A stretch of DNA of 31,464 nucleotides, taken from assembly GCA_023393755.1 (NCBI GenBank), contig JAEXCA010000207.1:1-31464 (forward strand), read 5' to 3'. This stretch comes from Actinomycetes bacterium. Its GTDB lineage: Bacteria > Actinomycetota > Actinomycetes > Propionibacteriales > Propionibacteriaceae. The number at the start of each line of letters is the position of its first letter. The first letter of the stretch is position 1. The notes below the pieces were generated by a model. It was given only the letters and a program-made list of their open reading frames with translations, had not been told where the DNA came from and ran no database searches. The position numbers and the translations under genes are program-made. Shown in pieces: positions 24,194 to 31,255 of this stretch.

Positions 24194-25504
24194 TCAGCCC
24201 TGCGCGATCACATCGTTGACCGCCTTCTCAGCGGCCGCCAGTGCCTCGTCCACGCTGGCCTCGCCGGCGAACGCCTTCTCGATCTGCTGCGCGAACGCCA
24301 GCGAGATCTTCGGGTAGAGCGGCGTGTTCGGACGGGCGTGCGCGTCGGCCATCTGCTCAACATAGGGCAGCAGCCGCGGCTCGGTGTTCTTCACCCAGTC
24401 CAGGTACGCCGACGAGGTGGCCACCGAGTTGGTGACCGGCAGCATGCCGGTGGTCTGGCTCCACTTGGTCACCTGATCGGGGGAGAGGAACCAGGCCAGG
24501 AAGTCTGCGGCGGCCTTGGCGTTGGCGTCGGAGTTGTTGAACACCATCGCCTGCTCACCACCCAGGTTGGTCGCCGGTTTGCCGTCGCTGGGGTACGGCG
24601 CCTTGCCGACCCCGAACTCGAACGGCGGATCCGCCGCCCAGATCCCGACCATCCAGGAACCCTCCTGCGCCGAACCGCCCTGACCCTTCTCGAACTCGCC
24701 CCACTTGGCGTAGGACGAGACGCCCGACTGGATCAGATCCACCCAGAACTGCAACGCCTTCTTCCCCTCCGGCGTGTTGAATGCGGCAGCGGAGTTGTCG
24801 GCGGTGAGGAACTCGCCACCGGCCTGCCACAGGTTCACCTGGAAGTTCCAGGTCACCCCCTCGCCGCTGTCGCCGGCCTCGGTGTACAGGTCGTAGCCGG
24901 GCTTCCCGGTCTTCTCCACGATCTGCTTTCCGGCGGTCATCAGCTCCTCCCAGGTGGTCGGCGGCTTCTCCGGATCCAGCCCCGCCTCGGCGAACAGGGT
25001 CTTGTTGTACATGTAGGCCAGGTTGTTCGCCGACACCGGCACCGACACCTGCTTGCCGTCGATCGTGCCGAAGCCGGTCAGCGCCGGGTTGATGTCCGAC
25101 AGCACCTCAGCCGGCAGCAGGCCCTTCAGGTCGGCCAGCGTCCCGATCTGGTTGATCTGCGGCACCCAGACCAGGTCACCGATCGCGATGTCGGGCAGCG
25201 TCTTCGAGGTCGCCGACGCCCGCAGCTTGGTCAGGAAGTCGGGGTTCGGCACCATCGAGGTGGTGATCTTCGTCTCCGGATGGGCAGCGGTGTACTCCGC
25301 CGCCAGCTGATCGAAGGTGTCGGCGTTGGTGCCGTCCCAGTAGTGCCAGACGGTGATCTCCGCCGGCGCCGCCGGTGGTGGAGCCTCACTGCCACCGGAC
25401 GAGGTGGACGGCGCCGTACTGGGGGTGGCGGCCGGGCCGGAGCACGCGGCCAGGGCGAGAAGGCTTGCCACGCCTGCGGCGGCAAACCTGAGATGGCGAT
25501 GCAT
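24194..25504 (-). CDS. ABC transporter maltodextrin-binding lipoprotein (CUT1 family)
   Basis: A 436-residue extracytoplasmic binding protein. The signal peptide ends in the lipobox LAAC (Cys21), followed by a Ser/Thr/Pro linker. The family-1 solute-binding fold begins at EITVWHYWDGTNADTFDQLAAEY and shows DIAIGDLVWVPQI, the mid-domain VSANNLAYMYNKTLFAEAGLDP and GSWMVGIWAADPP. Flanking GH13 enzymes make maltodextrins or maltose the likely ligand. The ATG at 25504 follows GAAAGGAAG (25509-25517) and starts the signal peptide; an upstream in-frame extension to 25597 has no such support. It lies 28 nt after the alpha-glucosidase gene. Confidence 0.94.
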   Translation of the reverse strand: MHRHLRFAAAGVASLLALAACSGPAATPSTAPSTSSGGSEAPPPAAPAEITVWHYWDGTNADTFDQLAAEYTAAHPETKITTSMVPNPDFLTKLRASATSKTLPDIAIGDLVWVPQINQIGTLADLKGLLPAEVLSDINPALTGFGTIDGKQVSVPVSANNLAYMYNKTLFAEAGLDPEKPPTTWEELMTAGKQIVEKTGKPGYDLYTEAGDSGEGVTWNFQVNLWQAGGEFLTADNSAAAFNTPEGKKALQFWVDLIQSGVSSYAKWGEFEKGQGGSAQEGSWMVGIWAADPPFEFGVGKAPYPSDGKPATNLGGEQAMVFNNSDANAKAAADFLAWFLSPDQVTKWSQTTGMLPVTNSVATSSAYLDWVKNTEPRLLPYVEQMADAHARPNTPLYPKISLAFAQQIEKAFAGEASVDEALAAAEKAVNDVIAQG

Positions 25505-25532
25505 GGGACTTCCTTTCATTCCGATTGTGGCG

Positions 25533-27227
25533 CTAGTCGTTGCGCCGGATGGTGTGTCGCTCAGCCAGCTGGAACCAGCTCGTCGAGTTGGGGGCAAGGA
25601 GCCCGTCGTCCATCGGCTCGGTGGCGAGCACGCGTGGGCCGAGTGGCCAGGACGACGGAGGGTTGTGCGGCTGGTCAGCGAGGTTGACGATGCACACGCC
25701 GTCGCCGCGAGTGAAGGCGAGCACTTCGCTTGGGCTGCCCTGGAGCCATCTGAGGGCTGATCCGGATCCGAACAGCGTCCGGCGGGTCCCGATCAACCTC
25801 CGGTATGCCGTCAGGGTCGACGATGGATCCTGCTGCTGGCGGTCGAGCGCGAAGTCGGAGAACCAGGCCGGTTGCGGAAGCCAGGGGAGTGCGCCACCGT
25901 CGGGGCCGAACCCGAAGCTGTCGCCCTCCGACGACCACGGGAGCGGAACCCGGCAGCCATCCCTGCCCAACTCGGCTCCACCGGAGCGTAGCCAGATCGG
26001 ATCCTGCCGAGCGGCGTCCGGAAGATCGAAGACCTCGGGTAGGCCGAACTCCTCGCCCTGGTAGAGAAACGCTGTACCTGGCAGAGCCAACAGCAGGCCC
26101 GCTGCCGCCCGCGCCCGACGGGCGCCCAGCTCCAGATCGGCCGGTCCCTGTCGGCGAGCAGCGGAGATCATGTCGGTTGGAGGCGGGACGACCAGCGACT
26201 GTTCCTGGCCGTAGCGAGTCACGGTGCGGTGAACGTCATGGTTGGACAGTGCCCAGGCTGGTGCTGACCCAGCGACCTGCAACCCGGTGTCGATCGCCGT
26301 GCGGATGCGGTCGGCATTCCATGGCTGAACCAGTAGACCGAAATCGAAGGCCTGGTGGAGTTCGTCCGGCCGCAGATAGTCGGCGAGCATCTCCTGCGAC
26401 GGTAGCCATACCTCACCAACGAAGTACTTCGGCGTTGGGTAGGAGTCACCGAGGGCTCGCCACGACCGGTAGATGTCGTGCACTTCCGGCTGGTCCCACA
26501 TCGCGTAGTTGTGGCCGCCGTTGATGTGGTCCGGCATCGCCGCGGCTTTCACATTGCCGTGGGCAACATCGATCCGGAACCCGTCCACCCCGCGGTCGAA
26601 CCAGAATCGCAGTACGTCAAGGAACTCGGCGGCTACCTCGGGACTGCGCCAGTTGAAGTCGGGCTGGGAGCTGTCGAAGGCGTGGAAGTACCACTGCCCG
26701 GGTTGTCCGTCCGGTTCGGTGACTCTCGTCCAGGCCGAGCCACCGAAGACGCTCTTCCAGTTGTTGGGCGGCTCGGCGCCATCCGGACCGCGGCCGTCGC
26801 GGAACAGGAACCGCGTGCGCTCCGGGCTGTCGGGTGCAGCGGCCAGCGCCGCCTGGAACCAGGCGTGTTCCACCGAGCAGTGGTTGGCGACCATGTCCAT
26901 CAGAACCCGGACCCCCAGGCCGTGGGCGCGGGCCACCATCGCCTCGAAGTCGGCCAGCGTGCCGAACACCGGATCGATCGCCCGATAGTCGGCAATGTCG
27001 TAGCCGTGATCACGCTGCGGGGAGACGTAGCAGGGGTTCAGCCAGATCGCGTCGCAGCCCAGCTCAGCAATGTGTGGCAGACCTTCGCGGAGCCCCGCAA
27101 GGTCACCGATACCGTCACCGTTTCCATCGCGGAACGACCGTAGGTACACCTGGTACACCACCGCGTTGTCCCAGCTGAAGGCCTTTGCCGATGCGGGTGT
27201 GGTGGCTGTCGGTGAGGTCAGGGTCAT
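25533..27227 (-). CDS. GH13 alpha-glucosidase (oligo-1,6-/alpha-1,4-glucosidase type)
   Basis: A 564-residue cytoplasmic enzyme that removes glucose from imported malto- or isomalto-oligosaccharides. Motifs in order: VVYQVYLRSFRDGNGDGIGDLAGL, HGYDIADYRAIDPVFG, region I MDMVANHCS, QPDFNWRSPEV, GFRIDVAHG with nucleophile Asp220, FVGEVWLP with acid/base Glu272, and ALSNHDVHRT with Asp331. QPDFNW and the HGYDIADY loop are typical of alpha-glucosidases rather than endo-amylases. No signal peptide is present. It is the first intact gene of the minus-strand operon. The ATG follows an A-rich, weak ribosome-binding sequence (AAGAAAAG), and a GC hairpin lies in its leader at 27249-27289. Confidence 0.93.
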   Translation of the reverse strand: MTLTSPTATTPASAKAFSWDNAVVYQVYLRSFRDGNGDGIGDLAGLREGLPHIAELGCDAIWLNPCYVSPQRDHGYDIADYRAIDPVFGTLADFEAMVARAHGLGVRVLMDMVANHCSVEHAWFQAALAAAPDSPERTRFLFRDGRGPDGAEPPNNWKSVFGGSAWTRVTEPDGQPGQWYFHAFDSSQPDFNWRSPEVAAEFLDVLRFWFDRGVDGFRIDVAHGNVKAAAMPDHINGGHNYAMWDQPEVHDIYRSWRALGDSYPTPKYFVGEVWLPSQEMLADYLRPDELHQAFDFGLLVQPWNADRIRTAIDTGLQVAGSAPAWALSNHDVHRTVTRYGQEQSLVVPPPTDMISAARRQGPADLELGARRARAAAGLLLALPGTAFLYQGEEFGLPEVFDLPDAARQDPIWLRSGGAELGRDGCRVPLPWSSEGDSFGFGPDGGALPWLPQPAWFSDFALDRQQQDPSSTLTAYRRLIGTRRTLFGSGSALRWLQGSPSEVLAFTRGDGVCIVNLADQPHNPPSSWPLGPRVLATEPMDDGLLAPNSTSWFQLAERHTIRRND

Positions 27228-27248
27228 GAGCTTTTCTTCTTGGGTAGG

Positions 27249-27289
27249 CCGCCCGGGCGACCAATGAAGCGGCCTGGCCGCCCGGGCGG
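27249..27289 (-). terminator. GC-rich hairpin between amylase remnant and alpha-glucosidase
   Basis: Two 13-bp direct copies of GGCCGCCCGGGCG (27247-27259 and 27276-27288) each contain the palindrome CGCCCGGGCG, so they can pair with each other over 11 bp, plus CCA/TGG after one mismatch. The structure is 22 nt before the alpha-glucosidase start. It may be the old terminator of the decayed amylase gene, or a leader element reducing read-through into the operon. No T-run is visible. Confidence 0.4.
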
Positions 27290-27335
27290 GGATCGTGGTT
27301 CTAGAAGGTGGGATAGATGTCCATGACGTCGCCGC

Positions 27336-27527
27336 CTAGAACCGGTCGACCAGCACCTGATAGATGACATCGCCCTCCGCGAGTGGACCCGGTGAGGGCG
27401 GTGGGTCGGCGGCCGCGGTGGTAGCGCCCAACGACGCAAGCAAACCGCTATCCAAAGCGATCGCGACTCCTGCCGCGATCGGAACTCGAGCGCGACCAGC
27501 GCGCTTTGGAACGGGGGTGGGTGCCAT
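27336..27527 (-). pseudogene. 5' remnant of a secreted GH13 amylase
   Basis: A 63-codon ORF with a strong ribosome-binding sequence (AGGAGG, 6 nt upstream) encodes a basic N-terminus and a signal peptide (RVPIAAGVAIALDSGLLASL, then TTAAADP). Next comes a short Pro linker and DVIYQVLVDRF, followed directly by a TAG stop at 27338-27336. DVIYQVLVDRF is how the catalytic barrel of secreted alpha-amylases and cyclodextrin glucanotransferases begins, so the remaining several hundred codons are missing. Another frame reads GDVMDIYPTF and stops at about 27301, which may be the far end of a deletion. It may now act only as a translated leader of the operon. Confidence 0.65.
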
Positions 27528-27578
27528 GGCGGTTCCTCCTGACCTCTCTGTCGCGTGCCCGGCCGCATGGTGCACAAT

Positions 27579-27621
27579 GTTTAGTAAACCGATCCAATCC
27601 GATAGATGGACGGTCTGTCAA
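27579..27621 (-). promoter_or_regulatory. Promoter with LacI-type operator for the maltodextrin operon
   Basis: On the minus strand a consensus TTGACA is at 27621-27616, followed after 18 bp by TTGGAT (27597-27592) as a weak -10 box. The palindrome GTTTA-G-TAAAC at 27579-27589 covers the expected transcription start. A palindrome with an odd centre and TTTA/TAAA arms is typical of LacI-family operators, and the operon ends in a lacI gene. It is the only clear promoter before the alpha-glucosidase. Confidence 0.55.
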
Positions 27622-27753
27622 GAGGGTCGGTGGGTATCCGGGTGGTTGCCGATGCTCAGCTCGTCGAGGACCGCCAGACGAGCAGCTGAGGTTGCGTTCG
27701 TCAGGTGCTCCCACCTGGACAGGCCTGAGCCAGCCGTCTCCGGCCCGCAAAAA

Positions 27754-27775
27754 GTGAGCCGCCCGTGAGCCGCCC
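27754..27775. repeat. 11-bp tandem duplication
   Basis: GTGAGCCGCCC occurs twice in a row at 27754-27764 and 27765-27775. The complement of the tRNA-Thr gene contains a copy with one difference (GTGAGCCGCTC at 27897-27907), which may be chance. Confidence 0.7.
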
Positions 27776-27810
27776 GGCGAGTGGATTTCTATGTCCGCGA
27801 GTGCCCGTTT

Positions 27811-27850
27811 CGAGGCTTCCGCAGGGTGTGATTCACGCTGCGGAGCCTCG
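27811..27850 (-). terminator. Hairpin just 3' of tRNA-Thr
   Basis: CGAGGCTTCCGCAG at 27811-27824 pairs with CTGCGGAGCCTCG at 27838-27850, 13 bp with one bulged base and a 13-nt loop. It begins 5 nt after the tRNA discriminator base on the minus strand, so it probably ends tRNA transcription or marks 3' processing. No U-run follows. Confidence 0.5.
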
Positions 27851-27855
27851 CTGGG

Positions 27856-27928
27856 AGCCGCTGTGGGGAATCGAACCCCAGACCTGCTCATTACGAGTGA
27901 GCCGCTCTGCCGACTGAGCTACAGCGGC
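27856..27928 (-). tRNA. tRNA-Thr (anticodon CGU)
   Basis: The 73-nt cloverleaf folds fully: acceptor stem GCCGCTG/CAGCGGC, D stem GCTC/GAGC, anticodon stem GCTCA/TGAGC with the 7-nt loop CTCGTAA (anticodon CGT, reading ACG), and T stem TGGGG/CCCCA with loop TTCGATT. The discriminator is T and CCA is not encoded. Its position at the edge of the carbohydrate region and beside a lipid operon is noted under findings. Confidence 0.96.
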
Positions 27929-27955
27929 CTGGCCGGCAAGCCGGGCCGGAGCACA

Positions 27956-27961
27956 ACTATA
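27956..27961 (-). promoter_or_regulatory. -10 box of tRNA-Thr
   Basis: TATAGT on the minus strand, 27 bp before the tRNA 5' end, differs from the TATAAT consensus at one position and is among the few AT-rich hexamers here. A start about 7 bp downstream would leave a leader of about 20 nt. No good -35 box is visible. Confidence 0.4.
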
Positions 27962-28138
27962 GGGGCACCCAGTTGGTTGCGCCGAACCGGGTTGCGTTGT
28001 CACGCCCACCGCTGACCGTCGTCCGGCCGGCATGCCGCGCTCGGCTCCTTGCCGGTGGACGTGCAGTTTCGCCAGATGTTTTTCCGGTGGCTCATTTTCG
28101 TCGGACATGCCACCAACCGATGGATGACTCCAGGCCAC

Positions 28139-28157
28139 TCCAGACCACTGGTCTGGA
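28139..28157. repeat. Perfect 19-bp palindrome
   Basis: TCCAGACCA-C-TGGTCTGGA has two perfectly complementary 9-bp arms around one base. With so small a loop it makes a poor terminator. It resembles an operator of the TetR or GntR kind, but no promoter is evident next to it; it lies 74 bp after the di-iron protein gene. Confidence 0.55.
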
Positions 28158-28230
28158 CCGTTGGCGACTTGTTGTACCGGACCAAACCGCAGCGGGGCCC
28201 AATGCTGCTGGCAGGGCGGCTCCGAAGCGC

Positions 28231-29025
28231 TCAGGCGGCGATCCCGCGCTTGCGCAGGGCGTCCTCCACGATGGTCAGCCCCTCCATGCCCGGCAGCTTG
28301 GCGATGTTGGCGTCGATCCGGCGGATCTCGGCGATCCCGTCCTCGGTGCCGAACAGGTGCCCCATCACGTGCTTGACGTCCTCCGGGTCGGAGATCGAGC
28401 TGCCGACCGGCTCCCAGGCCTTGCCCAGCGCGAACCGGGTGAGCTTGCGGGCCAGCTTGCTCTGCTCCAGCCGCTTGCGGGCCTGGGTGGCGTAGAAGGC
28501 GACGTGCTTGGTCTCCTGCTGGGCGATCCGGCGCAGCAGTGGCGACAGGGCGGGGTGCTGTTCCAGGGCGGCCAGCCGTCGGTAGGCGGCCACCGCGCTC
28601 CACTCGTTGGCGGCGCCCCAGCTCATGTGGACGGCGATGTAGTCGGCCCCCACCACATTGCCCAGCAGCGACTGCCGCAAGGGGGCCAGCTTGTCCCGCC
28701 ACTCCAGCTTCAGCCGGCTGGCCTTCAGCTTGTCGTAGTCGACGGTGATGCCGTGACGTCCCAGCACGTCGGCCAGTGCCTCGCCGTGCCAGAACTCCTC
28801 CCGGTTCCACATCGTCATGAACGCGTTCACATCGCGCTCCTTGTGGGACGGGGTGACCAGCAGGTCCCGCAGGTAGCACACGGTGTGGTACTCGACATTG
28901 CACATGTAGCGCAGGGTGCGCAGTGTGATCTCCGGAAGGGGCTGATCGGCGAAGCTCTCGAAGTCGAGATCCTCCCAGCCGACCCCTTCGGAGTTCTCCG
29001 TGTAGTTGTCGATATCGAAGGCCAC
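28231..29025 (-). CDS. Ferritin-like di-iron protein, acyl-ACP desaturase-like
   Basis: A 264-residue helical protein with a complete di-iron ligand set in the order found in acyl-ACP desaturases and R2-like proteins: Glu45 (NVEYHT), Glu77 and His80 (EEFWHGE), Glu141 (ANEWSA), and Glu171 and His174 (QQETKH). It is shorter than plant-type desaturases (about 340-360 residues). No signal peptide or membrane helix is seen. Oxygen-dependent desaturation or hydroxylation of an acyl chain is inferred from the ligands and from the acyl reductase-like gene upstream. The GTG start at 29025 is 4 nt after that gene's stop, and its ribosome-binding sequence (GAGG) lies within or beside the stop, so translation is coupled. 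Confidence 0.8.
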   Translation of the reverse strand: MAFDIDNYTENSEGVGWEDLDFESFADQPLPEITLRTLRYMCNVEYHTVCYLRDLLVTPSHKERDVNAFMTMWNREEFWHGEALADVLGRHGITVDYDKLKASRLKLEWRDKLAPLRQSLLGNVVGADYIAVHMSWGAANEWSAVAAYRRLAALEQHPALSPLLRRIAQQETKHVAFYATQARKRLEQSKLARKLTRFALGKAWEPVGSSISDPEDVKHVMGHLFGTEDGIAEIRRIDANIAKLPGMEGLTIVEDALRKRGIAA

Positions 29026-29029
29026 TCGC

Positions 29030-31255
29030 CTACCTCACCGCCTCGGGTTGCTTCCACACCGCGACCTCCCAGTGCCGGGCACGGGCGACCGCGAACAGCC
29101 GCTGGTCCGGATTGACCGCCACCGGATGGCCCAGCAGCTGCAGCCAGGAGGTGTCGGCCTGGCTGTCGCCGTAGCCGTAGGACGCACCGAGGTCGAAGCC
29201 CCGGCTCTCCGCGTAGCTCTTCAGCCAGGCGGCGCGCGCCTCCCCGACGATCGGCGGCGAGGCCAGGTAGCCGGTCAGCACTCCGTCGACGGCGTGCAGC
29301 CCGCTGGCCACCACCTCGTCGAAGTGCGGTGCCGCCACGTCGGCCAGCAGATCGACCCCGCCGGTCACCAGCACGGTGTGATGGCCCACGGCGCGGTGCT
29401 CGGCGACCCGCTCGAGCGCGTCGGAGAGCAGGTGTGCCTGCAGCTTGCGTCCGACCGGGCCCCGGACGTAGCGCTCGAGGTCGTCCACCCGCATGCCCCT
29501 GTGCAGCCGCAGGAAGCTGCGGATGAACTCGCTGCGGTCGCGCCGTTCGGCGGCCAGGTAGCGGGGCAGCAGGGCGAGGATCTTGGTCACCTCGCGGGGC
29601 AGCGCGGTGATGTCCTGCTCGGCGTCCCGCAACCACAGGTACTGCTGCACCAGGTTGGCGTGCAGCACGGTGCCCTCCAGGTCGAACACCGCCATCACCT
29701 TGTCGCCCGGGACGAGTGGACGGCGGGTGCGTTCGCCCCGCTCGCCGCGGGTGGCGAAGGCCCTGGTGAGGGTGGTGATCGAGGGCAGGTGGATGTGCTG
29801 CAGGTAGTGGTGCCAGTCGATCGCGGCGACGTCGAAGCCGGTGGGGTCGGTCAGCCCGTCGGCGACCTCGGCGTGCAGCGCCCGGGTCGCGGGGTCGTCG
29901 AACAGCACCTCGGACTGGACGTAGGCCCGGTACAGGTCGGAGAACTTCCGCAGCATCCCGAGATCGCGCTCCGCCGCTTCCAGGTCGCCCAGCCACTCCC
30001 GGGTGCGCTCCCCGGCCGGCAGCCGGGAGAGGGCGCGGGCGGCGAGCTTCACGCCGGCCTCCTTGCGCTTCATCTCGGCCTCGAACCGCACCCCGCCGGG
30101 GAACTTCCACGGCGGCACCCGGGTGGGGCCGTTGGCGCCGGGAATCGGATGCTCGGTGAAGTAGGTGCGGATCGCGTCGTACATCTGGTGGAAGGGCAGC
30201 GGGTTGGTGGCACCGGAGCCCATGTGGAAGTACCGGGCCCGGTCCCGGGGCGCCTCGGTGGCGGCCGCGGCCAGCACGGCGTTCACCACGAAGTCGACCG
30301 GGACGACGTCCAGCACGCTGTCCGGCAGGCCGGGGAACTCGGGCAGCTGGCCGCGTCCGTACGCCATGATCAGCGGGTCGGCCACCTTGAAGCCGTCGAT
30401 CCAGCCGGGGTAGGGGTGCCGCAGCGCGCTTTCGATGATGGACGGCCGCACCACGCTCAGCCGGTGACCGTTGCCCAGCCACAGCTCCTCGGCCAGCCGC
30501 TCGGCGAGCGCCTTGGTGAGCGTGTAGGCGTCCGTCCAGCCCAGGCTCTGGGCCCGGGCCCGGCCGTGCTCGACCAACTGTTCGTCCACCCAGGCGCGCC
30601 GGGCGGCCTCGGTGGCCTCGGCGACCGCCTGAGGGCCGACCTTGCCCACCTTCTGCTGCGCCTCCTTGAGGAACTGCTTCAGCCGGGCCGGCTGGCGGGA
30701 CTGCTCGTCCACCCGGGAGCGGGCGGTCAGCGCGGCCTGCTGCTCCACCCGCCAGTCCACGTCGTGCTCCACCGGGCCCTCGGTCACCAGGCCCTTGCGC
30801 GCACCGTTGACGTAGGCGGTCGAGACATGGACGACGTGCGGGTCGGCCCCCGCCTCCAGCAGGGACTGGTAAAGCTTGGCCACGCCGGTGACATTGGTGG
30901 CGAAGGCCTGGTCGATCGGGTCGTCGAAGTTCACCGACGAGGCCGAGTGCAGCACCAGATCCAGCTTCTCCGGCTCGGGGCCCAGATCGCCCAGGGCGCC
31001 TTCGGCGACCCGGACGCGCTCGGCCAGGCTCCGCCTGGCCTCGTCCTCGCCCACCCGCTCGATCCAGCCCGAGAAGACCGACTTGCGCAGCAGTCCGTCC
31101 AGCCGGCGCTGCGCACTGATCGTGCCGCGCGGCCGGACCAGCACCGTGACGGTGGTGCCGGGATGGCTGGTCAGCAGCCGTTCCAGGATCGCCTGGCCCA
31201 CGAAGCCGGTCGCGCCGGTCAGCAGGATGCGAGCGTTGCCGAGGTCGATGCTCAC
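29030..31255 (-). CDS. Fatty acyl-CoA reductase-like SDR fused to a HAD-IB hydrolase-like domain
   Basis: A 741-residue two-domain protein. Residues 1 to about 490 form an extended SDR of the fatty acyl-CoA reductase/male-sterility type: cofactor motif TGATGFVG (13-20), HSASSVNFDDP, HVSTAYVNG, and active-site Tyr244/Lys248 (YTLTK), with the reductase-type C-terminal helical part. Residues about 515-741 form a HAD-IB domain: motif I VFDLEGTV (Asp525, Glu527), motif II VTGG, motif IV YGDSQADTSW (Asp697, Asp701). The second motif-I acid, normally Asp, is Glu527. Such a protein could reduce an acyl-CoA or acyl-ACP and hydrolyse a phosphate ester, but neither step is shown. The GTG start overlaps the preceding stop by 4 nt and follows a GGGGGAG sequence. 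Confidence 0.85.
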   Translation of the reverse strand: MSIDLGNARILLTGATGFVGQAILERLLTSHPGTTVTVLVRPRGTISAQRRLDGLLRKSVFSGWIERVGEDEARRSLAERVRVAEGALGDLGPEPEKLDLVLHSASSVNFDDPIDQAFATNVTGVAKLYQSLLEAGADPHVVHVSTAYVNGARKGLVTEGPVEHDVDWRVEQQAALTARSRVDEQSRQPARLKQFLKEAQQKVGKVGPQAVAEATEAARRAWVDEQLVEHGRARAQSLGWTDAYTLTKALAERLAEELWLGNGHRLSVVRPSIIESALRHPYPGWIDGFKVADPLIMAYGRGQLPEFPGLPDSVLDVVPVDFVVNAVLAAAATEAPRDRARYFHMGSGATNPLPFHQMYDAIRTYFTEHPIPGANGPTRVPPWKFPGGVRFEAEMKRKEAGVKLAARALSRLPAGERTREWLGDLEAAERDLGMLRKFSDLYRAYVQSEVLFDDPATRALHAEVADGLTDPTGFDVAAIDWHHYLQHIHLPSITTLTRAFATRGERGERTRRPLVPGDKVMAVFDLEGTVLHANLVQQYLWLRDAEQDITALPREVTKILALLPRYLAAERRDRSEFIRSFLRLHRGMRVDDLERYVRGPVGRKLQAHLLSDALERVAEHRAVGHHTVLVTGGVDLLADVAAPHFDEVVASGLHAVDGVLTGYLASPPIVGEARAAWLKSYAESRGFDLGASYGYGDSQADTSWLQLLGHPVAVNPDQRLFAVARARHWEVAVWKQPEAVR

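Larger units (their letters stand above)
27528..27855. other. Intergenic region between amylase remnant and tRNA-Thr
   Basis: I see no gene in this 328-bp stretch. It holds the LacI-type promoter/operator (27579-27621) and an inverted repeat with a 3-nt bulge (CTCAGCTCGTC at 27656-27666, partner 27678-27691). A small hairpin CAGGTG/CACCTG lies at 27703-27718, an 11-bp tandem duplication (GTGAGCCGCCC) at 27754-27775, and the tRNA-side hairpin at 27811-27850. Confidence 0.6.
27929..28230. other. Intergenic region between tRNA-Thr and the di-iron protein gene
   Basis: About 302 bp without a supported gene. It contains the tRNA promoter, a patch of lower GC around 28063-28105, and a perfect 19-bp palindrome at 28139-28157. 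A minus-strand reading starting MSDENEPPEK at 28108 runs straight through the tRNA gene and has no good ribosome-binding sequence, so it is not called. Confidence 0.6.

Noticed and set aside
27833..28108. Minus-strand reading starting MSDENEPPEK
   Set aside because: Lower GC at its start is intriguing, but it reads through the whole tRNA-Thr gene, has no clear ribosome-binding sequence and no recognisable domain.
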